This document shows, in pieces, positions 10,104 through 17,581 of a stretch of 64,000 nt of DNA. Position 1 is the first letter of the stretch, and each line of letters starts with the position of its first letter. Made by a program: the position numbers and the translations under genes. Location: the NCBI RefSeq assembly GCF_014644535.1, contig NZ_BMKW01000003.1, positions 1 through 64,000 on the forward strand. The letters are read 5' to 3'. The DNA is from Neoroseomonas lacus (GTDB lineage Bacteria; Pseudomonadota; Alphaproteobacteria; Acetobacterales; Acetobacteraceae). The notes under the pieces are model-generated. The model saw only the letters and a program-made list of their open reading frames with translations. It did no database searches and was not told where the DNA came from.

Positions 10104-10190
10104 GGCGAGAGCTTGCAGCATCTCCCCTGCTGCGGACTCATCGGCAACCTGCCGCTTGGACGCGACGTTGTGCGACCGATGCTTCGTCAT
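10093..10190 (-). mobile_element. IS3-type OrfA N-terminal remnant
   Basis: Reading from ATG 10190, behind a GGAGG ribosome site, about 33 codons resemble the start of IS3-family OrfA helix-turn-helix transposases (MTKHRSHNVASKRQVADES, then GEMLQALASR; family members commonly read KRQVAQE..AGETLHALAKR). Similarity stops near the end of the IclR gene, and no further transposase follows. It appears to be a broken first piece of an IS element. Assignment is from memory of family sequences. Confidence 0.55.
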
Positions 10191-10237
10191 GGCATCCATC
10201 CTCCGGTAGCCCGGCCACGAGCATCGGATCGCCCATG

Positions 10238-10516
10238 TTTAGCGCCGGCATCTAGTGGTGCGGATCGAGGTTGAATCGACACGGCTCGTTGGCGCAGGTC
10301 TCGCCGATGAATCCATAGGGGGTGAGGCAGCGCAGGCGCTTGAGACGTCGGCCGATGTTGTAGATGGCAACGAAGCCATCGAGCTGGCGCCTGAGCTCGT
10401 AGTGGCAGTCGTCGTGGCGGCGTTTGACGGCGGCATCCTTGATGGTGCGGCTCATCCGCTCGACCTGGACCCGCCTGTCTGTCCAGGGATGGTTGATGCC
10501 GGTGAGGCGGCGCACG
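10238..10516 (-). mobile_element. IS481-family transposase C-terminal remnant
   Basis: The minus strand encodes the characteristic tail of IS481-type DDE integrases: INHPWTD, VERMSRTIKDAAVKR, an LRRQLDGFVAIYN stretch, GRRLKRL, LTPYGFI, and FNLDPHH, then a TAG where family members have Gln, then MPALNMG. The region after HPWTD has extra residues compared with the usual DGQVERM. The N-terminal two thirds and both termini are missing. It is a dead fragment joined directly to an IS630-like fragment at about 10516/10517. Confidence 0.8.
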
Positions 10517-10610
10517 TTGCCATATATTCTCCATGACGTTCAGTTCGGGGGCACGTCGGCGGTAGCGGGAAAAGGGCGATGTTGTCGGGCAGGCATGGCG
10601 CGTTCCAGTC
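10517..10610 (-). mobile_element. IS630-family transposase fragment
   Basis: The minus strand encodes LPDNIALFPLPP in one frame and PELNVMENIWQ in the next. These are adjacent parts of the IS630 DDE C-terminal motif (PLPP..SPELNP.ENVWQ), so one frameshift separates them. It ends exactly where the IS481 fragment begins and lies 25 bp from the end of the following monooxygenase gene. Only about 30 codons survive. Confidence 0.7.
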
Positions 10611-10634
10611 GGGAGGGTGGCGACAGGGAGTGAG

Positions 10635-11741
10635 CTATTCCGCCGCCAGCGAACCGGAGCTGCGCGAGGCAATGACGGCACCCGTCGCCGGTATCAGATC
10701 GCGGCCATAGGACAGCGCATCTTCCAGCGGATCGAAGCCACGGATCAGGAAAGTCGAGACACCAACTGCATGGTAGTCGGCCAATGCCTCCGCGACCTGC
10801 AGCGGCGTGCCGACCAGGGCGGTGGTGTTTGCACCGGCGCCGACCGCGCTGGCGACTTCCGTCCACAGGCGCTTGTCACGCACCGCGCCACCCGAAGCGG
10901 CTTCGAGAAGCCGGCGGGACCCCTCGCTCTCCGGCTTCGGATTGGTCTTGCCAAATCGATCTCCGCGCAGCTCTCGAATGCGCTCGAGGATGCGTCGCGC
11001 CCGCGCCCAGGCGGCTTCCTCGGTGCCCGCCAGCACGGGGCGGACGGAAAGGCTGAAGCGGATGGACGCAGCATCCCGCCCCGCCCGCACCGCGCTCGCG
11101 CGCACCTTGGCGATGGTCTCGCGCGCCTGGTCCAGCGTCTCGCCCCAGAAGGCATAGACATCGGCGTGTCGGCCGGCCGCCTCGATCGCCGCGTCGGAGG
11201 AGCCGCCGAAGAAGATCGGCGGGTAGGGCGTCTGCACTGGCTTGATCTCGGAGAAGGCACCGCGCAGCCGGTAATGCGCGCCATCATGATCGAACGGCGC
11301 GTCGCTGCTCCAGACGCGACGGAGCAGGCCGACATATTCGTCGCTGCGGGCGTAGCGCTGATCGTGGTCGAGGAAGTCGCCGTCTTGCTGCTGTTCCGCC
11401 GGGTTGCCGCCGGTGATGACGTGGATCGCCGCGCGCCCGCCGCTCAACTGGTCGAAGGTGGCGAATTGCCGCGCGGCGAGCGTCGGCGCGATGAAGCCCG
11501 GCCGGTGCGCGACCATGAAGCCGATCCGCTTCGTATGGGCGGCCGCGTGGCTGGCGACCAGTAGCGTGTCCGGGTGCGTCGAATGCCAGGCGACGAGGAT
11601 GCGGTCGAAGCCGCCATCCTCATGCGCGCGCGCCAGCTTCACCACGTATTCTGGATCGAGGATCGGGCCGGCCGGCGGATGGATCTCCGAGGCATGTCGA
11701 TGGGAGATCATGCCGATGAATTCGAGTGGATGCTGCGTCAT
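10635..11741 (-). CDS. SsuD-like FMNH2-dependent alkanesulfonate monooxygenase (LLM family)
   Basis: This 368-aa luciferase-like monooxygenase matches the SsuD group in length and layout. It has an N-terminal barrel strand, GFDRILVAWHSTHPDTLL, the flavin/substrate segment HVITGGNPAEQQQDGDFLDHDQRYARSDEY (typical of SsuD), and IFFGGSSDAAIEAAGRHADVYAFWGE. Such enzymes use reduced flavin from a partner reductase and O2 to cleave a C-S bond and release sulfite. It lies at the head of the sulfur region, and the Bug receptor and DszC/SfnB-like genes upstream on the same strand (gap 21 nt) probably form one operon with it. No SsuABC importer or flavin reductase is seen. Confidence 0.85.
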   Translation of the reverse strand: MTQHPLEFIGMISHRHASEIHPPAGPILDPEYVVKLARAHEDGGFDRILVAWHSTHPDTLLVASHAAAHTKRIGFMVAHRPGFIAPTLAARQFATFDQLSGGRAAIHVITGGNPAEQQQDGDFLDHDQRYARSDEYVGLLRRVWSSDAPFDHDGAHYRLRGAFSEIKPVQTPYPPIFFGGSSDAAIEAAGRHADVYAFWGETLDQARETIAKVRASAVRAGRDAASIRFSLSVRPVLAGTEEAAWARARRILERIRELRGDRFGKTNPKPESEGSRRLLEAASGGAVRDKRLWTEVASAVGAGANTTALVGTPLQVAEALADYHAVGVSTFLIRGFDPLEDALSYGRDLIPATGAVIASRSSGSLAAE

Positions 11742-11762
11742 GGGTGTCGGGCTCCGGATACG

Positions 11763-12728
11763 TCAGGCGATGGACAGGCGGCGCAGCGCAAGGCCCGTGG
11801 CGGCATGGTCGGCGGCGACGCGCTCGGCCAGAACGTCGGGGCTGAGCGCCACGGGGCGCAGCCCGAAGCGATGCAGCGCGGCATTGACCTCGGCTTCGCC
11901 CAGCGCGTCGTTGAAGGCGCGGTTGAGCCGAGCGACGACCTCGGGCGGCGTGCCCGCCGGCGCGAACAGCGCGAACCAGCCGCCGGACGGCCAATTGCGG
12001 CCGACGCCGAGTTCCCCCGCCGTCGGCAGATCCGGGAAGGCGTCCCAGCGATCTTCCCCCAGCGTCGCCAGGGCGCGCAGCCGGCCGGAGACGACATGCG
12101 GTGCGGTGATCGGATCCAGCATCACGTGGCAGTCGCCGGTGACGACACTGGTCGCCGCCGGTGCGCTGCCCGGGAACGGCACGTGCACCGCCTCGAAGCC
12201 ACCTTCATCGGCCAGTAGCGCACCGCGCAGATGGCCCGCCGAGCCGATGCCCGCGGAGGCGTAGTTCAACTCGCCCGGATGCTGCCTGCCATAGTCGATC
12301 AACTCCGCCAGGCTGCGCACCGGCAGCTTCGGGTTGACCGCGATGAGGCTGAAGCTCTCCCCCGCCGAGGCAACCGCGGCGAAGGCGGTCAGCGGATCGT
12401 AGCCGACGGCACCCAAATGCGGGGCGATGGTCAGGTTGCCTGCGGAAGCGTTGAGCAAGGTGTAGCCGTCAGGCCTGCTGTCGGCGACGAAGCGCGAGCC
12501 CACGGCGCCGCCCGCCCCGGCGCGGTTCTCCACCACCACCGGCACGCCGAGCCGCGCCTGCAATGCGCGCGCCATGGTGCGCGAGACGTTGTCGTTCGTC
12601 GCGCCTGGCGGGAAGGGGCAGATGTAGCGGATCGGCCGCGACGGGAAGGGTTCTGCGGCGCGCGCGATGGCCGGCAGCGCGAGGCTCGCCGCGAACAAGG
12701 TGCGGCGCGTGGGGCGAAGGAAAGTCAT
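11763..12728 (-). CDS. Bug/TctC family periplasmic receptor
   Basis: This 321-aa protein begins with a twin-Arg-like signal peptide (MTFLRPTRRTLFAASLALPA, cleavage after IARA). The signature FPSRPIRYICPFPPGATND and VVENRAGAGGAVGSRFVADS follow. It overlaps the preceding acyl-CoA dehydrogenase-like gene by ATGA and is followed 21 nt later by the SsuD-like gene. In this setting it may capture an organosulfur acid, which would be an unusual duty for a Bug receptor. That link is inferred from position only. Confidence 0.9.
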   Translation of the reverse strand: MTFLRPTRRTLFAASLALPAIARAAEPFPSRPIRYICPFPPGATNDNVSRTMARALQARLGVPVVVENRAGAGGAVGSRFVADSRPDGYTLLNASAGNLTIAPHLGAVGYDPLTAFAAVASAGESFSLIAVNPKLPVRSLAELIDYGRQHPGELNYASAGIGSAGHLRGALLADEGGFEAVHVPFPGSAPAATSVVTGDCHVMLDPITAPHVVSGRLRALATLGEDRWDAFPDLPTAGELGVGRNWPSGGWFALFAPAGTPPEVVARLNRAFNDALGEAEVNAALHRFGLRPVALSPDVLAERVAADHAATGLALRRLSIA

Positions 12729-13954
12729 GCCGGAAGGTTCCTGGAGGCTTGGCTGTGGGACAAAGCGAGGCGGCCGGCCGCGAGATGCGCGGCGTCGGCG
12801 GTCGGCACATGGACGCGGGCGGCCTGCACGTCCCGCCAGTGGCGTTCGAGCGGCAAGGCGCGGTCATGCGCGTGGTTGCCCGCGAGGGAGACGGCGCGTT
12901 CGACGGCACGCACGGCATTTTCGGCGAGCGTCACCTTGTGCAGGCTGCTCTCCGCCGTGGTCGGCGGATGGCCGGAATCGGTAGCGAAGGCGACGGCCTC
13001 AGTGATGCGCGCATTGGCGGCGAGCAGGGCCTCGATCTCCCCCACCGCTTCCTGCACACGCGGCAGGGTCGCCAGCGGCGCGCCGAGGCTGCCCGGCACG
13101 CGGTCATGCAGGAAGCCCAGGATCCAGCGCCGGGCTGCATGCGCCACGCCGGTGTAGACGGCGGCGACCAGCGTCGTGGACCAGGCCGACTGCGTGGCGT
13201 CCGGCCGGCTCCATTCCGCTGCGGGGACGAGGCCGATGCCGTGGTCGAGCGGCACAGCGACATCGGCGAAGACGACGTCATGGCTGCCGGAGGCGCGCAT
13301 GCCGAGATGGTTCCAGGTCTCGACCACCTCGACGCCGCTGGAATCGGCGGGGACGAGGAAGTTGCCGATGCGCGGTACGTCTTCATCCGTGCGTGCCAGC
13401 ACCTCCATCCAGCGCAGCCCCGGCGCGCCGGTCGCATAGCGTTTGCGGCCGGTGATCGACCAATGGCCGACGCGCAGTCGTGCCGTCGTGGCCGGCAGGC
13501 CACCGTGGGTGGGTGAACCGAGTTCGGGCTCGACACGCAACACATTGATCAGCGCGCCCGAGGTGACCGCATCCCGCCCGATGCGCTGGCGGAGTTCCAG
13601 CGGCCAGGCCGCGCTGCGGGCGATTGCTGCCTGGCGGATGAACTGCATGGCGAGCACGAGGGCGGTGGCGGGGCAGGCCTCGCCCACCTTGGCGACGGCC
13701 TCCGCCGCCAGAGCGAGCCCACCACCGCCGCCGCCGAGCGCGGTCGGCACCGTCAGCGAGAGGATGCCGGTCAGGTGAAGCCGCTCGATGCTGTCGAAGG
13801 GGAAGCTGCCGTCACGATCGTGTCGCGCGGCGGCTTGCGCGATCGCATTGAGCACGGGCGTCAGCCGGTCGAGACCCGGCCCCACCGGCGTCCGGCCGGC
13901 TGCGTCATGCCCGAGGGCCGGCGCCTGGAAAGCAAGGGTGCTGCCCGCATTCAT
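12725..13954 (-). CDS. Acyl-CoA dehydrogenase-fold monooxygenase/oxidoreductase (DszC/SfnB-like)
   Basis: This 409-aa protein has the acyl-CoA dehydrogenase fold: an N-terminal helical domain with VPTALGGGGGGLALAAEAVAKVGEACPATALVL, a middle sheet with WSITGRKRYATGAPG and LGMRASGSHDVVFADV, and a C-terminal helical domain. The typical catalytic Glu motif near the C-terminus is not evident, as in the DszC/SfnB group of flavin-dependent sulfur-acquisition enzymes. The neighbouring SsuD-like gene supports a desulfurisation role. The start at 13954 was chosen because a 25-codon frame ends on it (ATGA) and the family N-terminus fits. An ordinary acyl-CoA dehydrogenase is the alternative. Confidence 0.75.
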   Translation of the reverse strand: MNAGSTLAFQAPALGHDAAGRTPVGPGLDRLTPVLNAIAQAAARHDRDGSFPFDSIERLHLTGILSLTVPTALGGGGGGLALAAEAVAKVGEACPATALVLAMQFIRQAAIARSAAWPLELRQRIGRDAVTSGALINVLRVEPELGSPTHGGLPATTARLRVGHWSITGRKRYATGAPGLRWMEVLARTDEDVPRIGNFLVPADSSGVEVVETWNHLGMRASGSHDVVFADVAVPLDHGIGLVPAAEWSRPDATQSAWSTTLVAAVYTGVAHAARRWILGFLHDRVPGSLGAPLATLPRVQEAVGEIEALLAANARITEAVAFATDSGHPPTTAESSLHKVTLAENAVRAVERAVSLAGNHAHDRALPLERHWRDVQAARVHVPTADAAHLAAGRLALSHSQASRNLPA

Positions 13955-14028
13955 CGGTGCTGCTCCGAGCCGGTCTCGGTCGGCAGGGTGGCGCGTGCGC
14001 CGGTCATGAGGGATTGACGATCGGTCAT
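13951..14028 (-). CDS. 25-codon mini-ORF coupled to the DszC/SfnB-like gene
   Basis: The frame starts MTDRQSLMTGARATLP and ends with TGA overlapping the next gene's ATG (ATGA). It contains no Cys or Met run that would mark a sulfur attenuator. The ribosome site is weak (AGAGG about 12 nt upstream). It may be a leader peptide, a coupling device or chance. Confidence 0.3.
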   Translation of the reverse strand: MTDRQSLMTGARATLPTETGSEQHR

Positions 14029-14035
14029 CGTGCAA

Positions 14036-14606
14036 AAGGCCTCTGCTGAAGGTTGCGGGGGCCTGCGCCTGCGGTCAGGGAAAGGCGCGGGGCGTTGGGG
14101 CGTGAGAGGCGTCGCTGGTCTTCGCGACCTTCAGCCAGGCCGGGAGCGGCACCGCATCATGCCCAGGCGGTGGTGCGGGGTGTGGTCCCGATACGTCCTG
14201 GATGTCGCGATGATGGTGCGGATCATGGTACCGTTGCCCTCGGTGTGGTGCGGCTTCGACGGCGCGATGTTCGGCACCAAGGCGTAGTGCAGTCAAAGAA
14301 AAAACGATAAAAAAAAGTATTTTATTCGTTCGGACAGGATGGCGATGGCCGATGCGATCGGCTGACGGGGCCGCGGAGAATGTCTTGCGCAGCGCGCGCC
14401 AGCTCGGCAACCGAACAGCCACCAGACTCAACAAATCTGATAGTGTTCAGGAAGCTCTTCGTGCGGCACATCGTCCAGATCCGATGCCGGGAGGCGATCA
14501 TTTCCTCCCCCGCCGCTCAGGAAGGAAGCACGCGCCGGTTCCGTCCTCGATCGGGGTTTAAAAATCTCACGGTTGTAGATCGTGTTTTGTGGGCGGAGGA
14601 TGCCGG
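14036..14606. other. Long intergenic region with an A/T-rich tract
   Basis: About 570 bp between the minus-strand DszC/SfnB-like operon and plus-strand cobA hold no convincing gene. An A/T-rich run around 14296-14327 stands out sharply from the GC-rich surroundings. It could be an UP-type promoter element or the scar of transferred DNA. Both divergent transcription units should start here. I saw no recognisable riboswitch, although SAM-type elements would suit the location. Confidence 0.4.
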
Positions 14607-14657
14607 ATGACGACACCATTCCGGAATCTCCACGATGAGCTTTCTCGCCGCCACTGA
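14607..14657 (+). CDS. 16-codon leader ORF overlapping the cobA start
   Basis: ATG 14607 has the best ribosome site of the area (GGAGG at 14595-14599, 7 nt spacing). It opens a 16-codon frame, MTTPFRNLHDELSRRH, which ends at 14657, past the cobA ATG at 14635 and in another frame. The cobA start itself has only a weak GGAAT. Terminating ribosomes could back up to cobA, so this may control it. No Cys or Met-rich pattern is present. Confidence 0.4.
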   Translation: MTTPFRNLHDELSRRH

Positions 14658-15450
14658 CGGCCCACGCCCGGGCGAAGTCTGGCTTGTCGGTGCCGGACCG
14701 GGCGACCCCGAGCTGCTGACGCTGCGAGCCGCCAATGCGTTGCGCCGCGCCGATCTGGTGCTGCACGACGCGTTGCCCGGCCGCGGCGTGCTGCGCCTTG
14801 TACGCGCAGGCGCCACTATCGTCCCGGTGGGCAAGCGCAAGGCGGCACAGGCCACCCCGCAATCGGCCATCATCGCCCGCATGATCGCCGGCGCACGGGC
14901 CGGGCAGCGCGTGGTCCGCCTGAAGGGCGGCGACCCTTTCCTGTTTGGTCGAGGCGGCGAGGAGGCGGCCGCGCTGGCCGCGGCCGGCATCATCTGGCGT
15001 GTCGTGCCCGGCGTGACCGCCGGAACCGCAGCTCCGGCCGCGGCGGGCATCCCGATCACCCATCGCGGCATTGCGAGCGCGGTCACCTTCGTTACCGGAC
15101 ATGACGAGAGCGGCCGCCTGCCCAACTCGCTGGATTGGGAGGCGTTGGCGCGCAGCGGCGCCACGCTGGTCGCCTTCATGGCGCTGTCCTGCCTCGACGA
15201 AATGGCGGTACGCCTGATCTCGGCGGGGCTGCCGGCCGGCACGCCGGTCTCGGTGATCTCCCAGGCCTCGCTGCCTGGCCAGACGACGGTCGCGACCACG
15301 CTCGGGGCTTGCACCCTCGCGGTGCGCCGCGCTGCGACGCCGACCCCGGCCCTGGTGGTTATTGGCCAGGTTGCGGCGCTGGGCGGCGCGTTCGGCCAGT
15401 CGGCGAACGAGAGCCCGCATATCGCTCGCGCTGCCGTCGCGATGTCCTGA
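14635..15450 (+). CDS. cobA: Uroporphyrinogen-III C-methyltransferase (SUMT)
   Basis: This 271-aa SAM-dependent enzyme methylates uroporphyrinogen III at C2 and C7 to give precorrin-2, the entry to siroheme and cobalamin. It shows VGAGPGDPELLTLRAANAL (SAM-binding loop), PVGKRKAAQATPQ, RLKGGDPFLFGRGGEE, GVTAGTAAPAAAGIPITHR and VTGHDESG, all diagnostic of SUMT. It is a free SUMT rather than a CysG fusion. With the Met8-like gene after cysI it would supply siroheme for the sulfite reductase. A strong ribosome site upstream serves an overlapping mini-ORF, so cobA may be translated by coupling. Confidence 0.95.
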   Translation: MSFLAATDGPRPGEVWLVGAGPGDPELLTLRAANALRRADLVLHDALPGRGVLRLVRAGATIVPVGKRKAAQATPQSAIIARMIAGARAGQRVVRLKGGDPFLFGRGGEEAAALAAAGIIWRVVPGVTAGTAAPAAAGIPITHRGIASAVTFVTGHDESGRLPNSLDWEALARSGATLVAFMALSCLDEMAVRLISAGLPAGTPVSVISQASLPGQTTVATTLGACTLAVRRAATPTPALVVIGQVAALGGAFGQSANESPHIARAAVAMS

Positions 15451-15461
15451 ACCCTGCGCGC

Positions 15462-15797
15462 ATGTCGACGGATGGGGGCCAGGCACCGAGGCTCGCGTCA
15501 GCACTCGCCTTCGATGCTGTGCTGACGCTCACGCCGGATCTGCTGGAGGCCTATGGGCTGACCGGCGCGGGCCACGACGCGGAAGCGGCGGCGCGGCTGG
15601 CGGTCGAACGGCTGCCGGGCGCCGTGGCGGTCCGTGTGGAATGGCGCGGTCCCGTGCCGGACCAGCCGGCGCCGCCGCTCGTGACGGTCCATCCGCTTGG
15701 CAGCAGCGCCGAACTCGGCCTGCATCATGGGCGCGCCCTGGCCGATCTTGCGACTGCCTCGGTACGCGCGGCGTTGCAGGCGCTGTCGCGTCGATAG
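15462..15797 (+). CDS. Hypothetical 111-aa protein after cobA
   Basis: This frame begins 11 nt after the cobA stop with ATGTCGACG and ends 10 bp before the convergent Rrf2 gene. It has no clear ribosome site. The protein is soluble-looking, Ala/Leu/Val-rich, with AGHDAEAAARLAVERLPGAV and a C-terminal helix LADLATASVRAALQALSRR. I do not recognise a family. Position suggests it is co-transcribed with cobA. A small accessory protein of sulfur or tetrapyrrole metabolism is possible, but the frame might also be chance. Confidence 0.5.
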   Translation: MSTDGGQAPRLASALAFDAVLTLTPDLLEAYGLTGAGHDAEAAARLAVERLPGAVAVRVEWRGPVPDQPAPPLVTVHPLGSSAELGLHHGRALADLATASVRAALQALSRR

Positions 15798-15807
15798 GCC
15801 TCTCGCG

Positions 15808-16257
15808 TCAGATGGCGAAGTTCAGCGGTTCGACGATGGCGCGCCGGATCCCGGCGGCCTGTGCCCGCCGCAGCAGATCCTCGATCGTGATGCTGGCGAG
15901 CTGGCTGCGGAGTTCGACATCGAGCTCATGCCAGAAGGGCGCCAGCACGGCGGTCTGCAGGCGGCCCGTCAGGTCGGGTGGCGCATCGGCGTCCTCCTGG
16001 ACAGAGGCAACGATGTCGGAGAGCCGCAGGTCGCGTGGTCGGCGGCCGAGCCGGTAGCCGCCGCGCGGCCCACGCACGCTCTCCAGTAGCCCGGCGCGGG
16101 ACAGGCCCTGGAACACAGGCTCGATGCCGCGTCGCGCGGCGCCGAGCCGTTCCGCGATTTCGGCGCCGCCGACCAACTCTCCGGTGCGGCCGGCGTGGAA
16201 GGCGACGTCCAACATGATGGCAATGCCCGTGAGCGCACGGTCGCGGCGCAGCAGCAT
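15808..16257 (-). CDS. Rrf2 family transcriptional regulator
   Basis: This 149-aa regulator shows the Rrf2 winged helix: LLRRDRALTGIAIMLDVAFHAG, IAERLGAARRGIEPVFQGLSRAG and GPRGGYRLGRRPRDLRLSDIV. It has no cysteine at all, so it cannot hold the Fe-S cluster of IscR/NsrR. It resembles the CymR-type branch that controls cysteine metabolism. It is divergent from cysK, and a perfect palindrome lies 20 nt before its start (GGGAG ribosome site, ATG 16257). A regulator of the sulfur genes, sensing through cysteine synthase as CymR does in Firmicutes, is a reasonable inference. Confidence 0.88.
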   Translation of the reverse strand: MLLRRDRALTGIAIMLDVAFHAGRTGELVGGAEIAERLGAARRGIEPVFQGLSRAGLLESVRGPRGGYRLGRRPRDLRLSDIVASVQEDADAPPDLTGRLQTAVLAPFWHELDVELRSQLASITIEDLLRRAQAAGIRRAIVEPLNFAI

Positions 16258-16276
16258 GATTTCTCCCGGCGTTCCC

Positions 16277-16291
16277 CTTGGTAGTACCAAG
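16277..16291. promoter_or_regulatory. Perfect palindrome, likely Rrf2 operator
   Basis: CTTGGTAGTACCAAG is a perfect 7+1+7 inverted repeat in the 135-bp gap between the Rrf2 gene and cysK. Its place just upstream of the Rrf2 ribosome site suits autoregulation and control of cysK. I found no second clear copy before cobA or cysI by eye. Confidence 0.6.
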
Positions 16292-16392
16292 TTCTCTACG
16301 ACGGACTGCTGTGGAATGCGAGCGATGGCCGGTCACCTGGCCGGCCCGGCAGCCCCTGAACCCTGGCCGCCTGATGTGATAGGCTGCCCGCC

Positions 16393-17403
16393 ATGCCAGA
16401 CGGACCTTCCCCTCGCCGCCGTGCGAAGTCGCGCCAAGTCGAAGCGGCAGCCCTCGCGCCCCCGCGCGGACGGCTGTTCGGCAGCATTCTCGAAACCATC
16501 GGCGGGACCCCGCTGGTGCTGCTGCCGCGGATTGGCGCGGCTGAAGGGCTGGCTGCGCGCATCGCGCTGAAGCTCGAATTCTTCAATCCGCTTGGGTCGG
16601 TGAAGGACCGGATCGGCCTTGCCATGGTCGAGGCAGCCGAGCGCGCCGGGTTGATCGCGCCGGGCCGCTCCGTGCTGGTCGAGCCGACCTCGGGCAATAC
16701 GGGCATCGCGCTGGCTTTCGTCGCCGCCGCGAAGGGCTATCGGCTCATCGTGGTGATGCCGGATGGGGCCAGCATCGAGCGGCGCCGCATGATGCGCCTG
16801 ATGGGCGCGGAGCTGGAACTGACTTCGGCCAAGCGCGGCATGTCCGGCGCCATCGCCAAGGCCGAGGCCATCCTGGTGGCGACGCCCGGCGCCTGGATGC
16901 CGCGGCAGTTCGACAACCCGGCCAATCCGGACATCCACGCCGCCACCACCGCCGAGGAAATTTGGGCGGATACCGCCGGCGAGGTCGACGCCGTGGTCGG
17001 TGGCCTGGGCACCGGCGGCACCATCACCGGCATTGCCCGCGCGCTGAAGCCGCGCCGGAAGGGCCTGCGGATCATCGGTGTCGAACCGGCGGAAAGCGCC
17101 GTGCTGTCGGGTGACGATCCAGGGCCGCATGACATCCAGGGTATCGGCCCGGGCTTCAAGCCGGCGGTGCTGGACCTCGCCTGCCTGGACGCGGTGATGC
17201 GCGTGTCGGAGCGCGAGGCGCTGGAGACCGCGCGGCGCTGCGCCCGGGAGGAAGGGCTGCCGGTTGGCATCTCCTCCGGTGCCGCCCTGGCGGGAGCGAT
17301 CACGGTGGCGCGGGAACCATCGATGGCGGGTAAGCTCATCGTCGCGATCGCGCCCTCCTTTGCCGAACGGTACCTCTCGACACGGCTGTTCGCCGGCTTC
17401 TGA
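16393..17403 (+). CDS. cysK: Cysteine synthase (O-acetylserine sulfhydrylase)
   Basis: This 336-aa PLP enzyme joins sulfide to O-acetylserine to make cysteine. The PLP Lys is at residue 71 in NPLGSVKDR, the substrate loop PTSGNTGIAL follows, and the phosphate-binding GGLGTGGTITG and GISSGAAL are present. Compared with E. coli CysK it has an extra basic N-terminus of about 25 residues before LFGSILETIGGTPLVLL. No inner start codon would remove this neatly, and the ribosome site is poor. It stands divergent from the Rrf2 regulator and completes the local path sulfite to sulfide to cysteine. Confidence 0.95.
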   Translation: MPDGPSPRRRAKSRQVEAAALAPPRGRLFGSILETIGGTPLVLLPRIGAAEGLAARIALKLEFFNPLGSVKDRIGLAMVEAAERAGLIAPGRSVLVEPTSGNTGIALAFVAAAKGYRLIVVMPDGASIERRRMMRLMGAELELTSAKRGMSGAIAKAEAILVATPGAWMPRQFDNPANPDIHAATTAEEIWADTAGEVDAVVGGLGTGGTITGIARALKPRRKGLRIIGVEPAESAVLSGDDPGPHDIQGIGPGFKPAVLDLACLDAVMRVSEREALETARRCAREEGLPVGISSGAALAGAITVAREPSMAGKLIVAIAPSFAERYLSTRLFAGF

Positions 17404-17412
17404 CGAAAAGGC

Positions 17413-17439
17413 GGCCGGGACCCCACAGGTATCCCGGCC
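17413..17439 (+). terminator. Hairpin after cysK
   Basis: GGCCGGGA (17413-17420) and TCCCGGCC (17432-17439) form an 8-bp perfect stem with an 11-nt loop, 10 bp after the cysK stop. There is no T-run, so it is a weak intrinsic terminator or an mRNA 3' stabiliser. Confidence 0.5.
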
Positions 17440-17581
17440 AAGACTCCGGGAGGAAGCGTCCTTACACACGGCCGCTAAGACACGGCCCGCCGGATGGCGG
17501 CAGACCGCTCCGCCGACGGCAGGCGGAGTTCATGCACGCTTCCCGGTCGCGCAGCCACGGGAACCGCTACAAATGGTGATG

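Noticed and set aside
14053-14434. Short open frames on both strands in the gap before cobA, one His-rich.
   Set aside because: No ribosome sites, frames cross the A/T tract, and no recognisable protein.
17404-17581. Possible SAM riboswitch or tRNA near cysK.
   Set aside because: Only a single perfect hairpin is present; no conserved riboswitch core or cloverleaf is visible.
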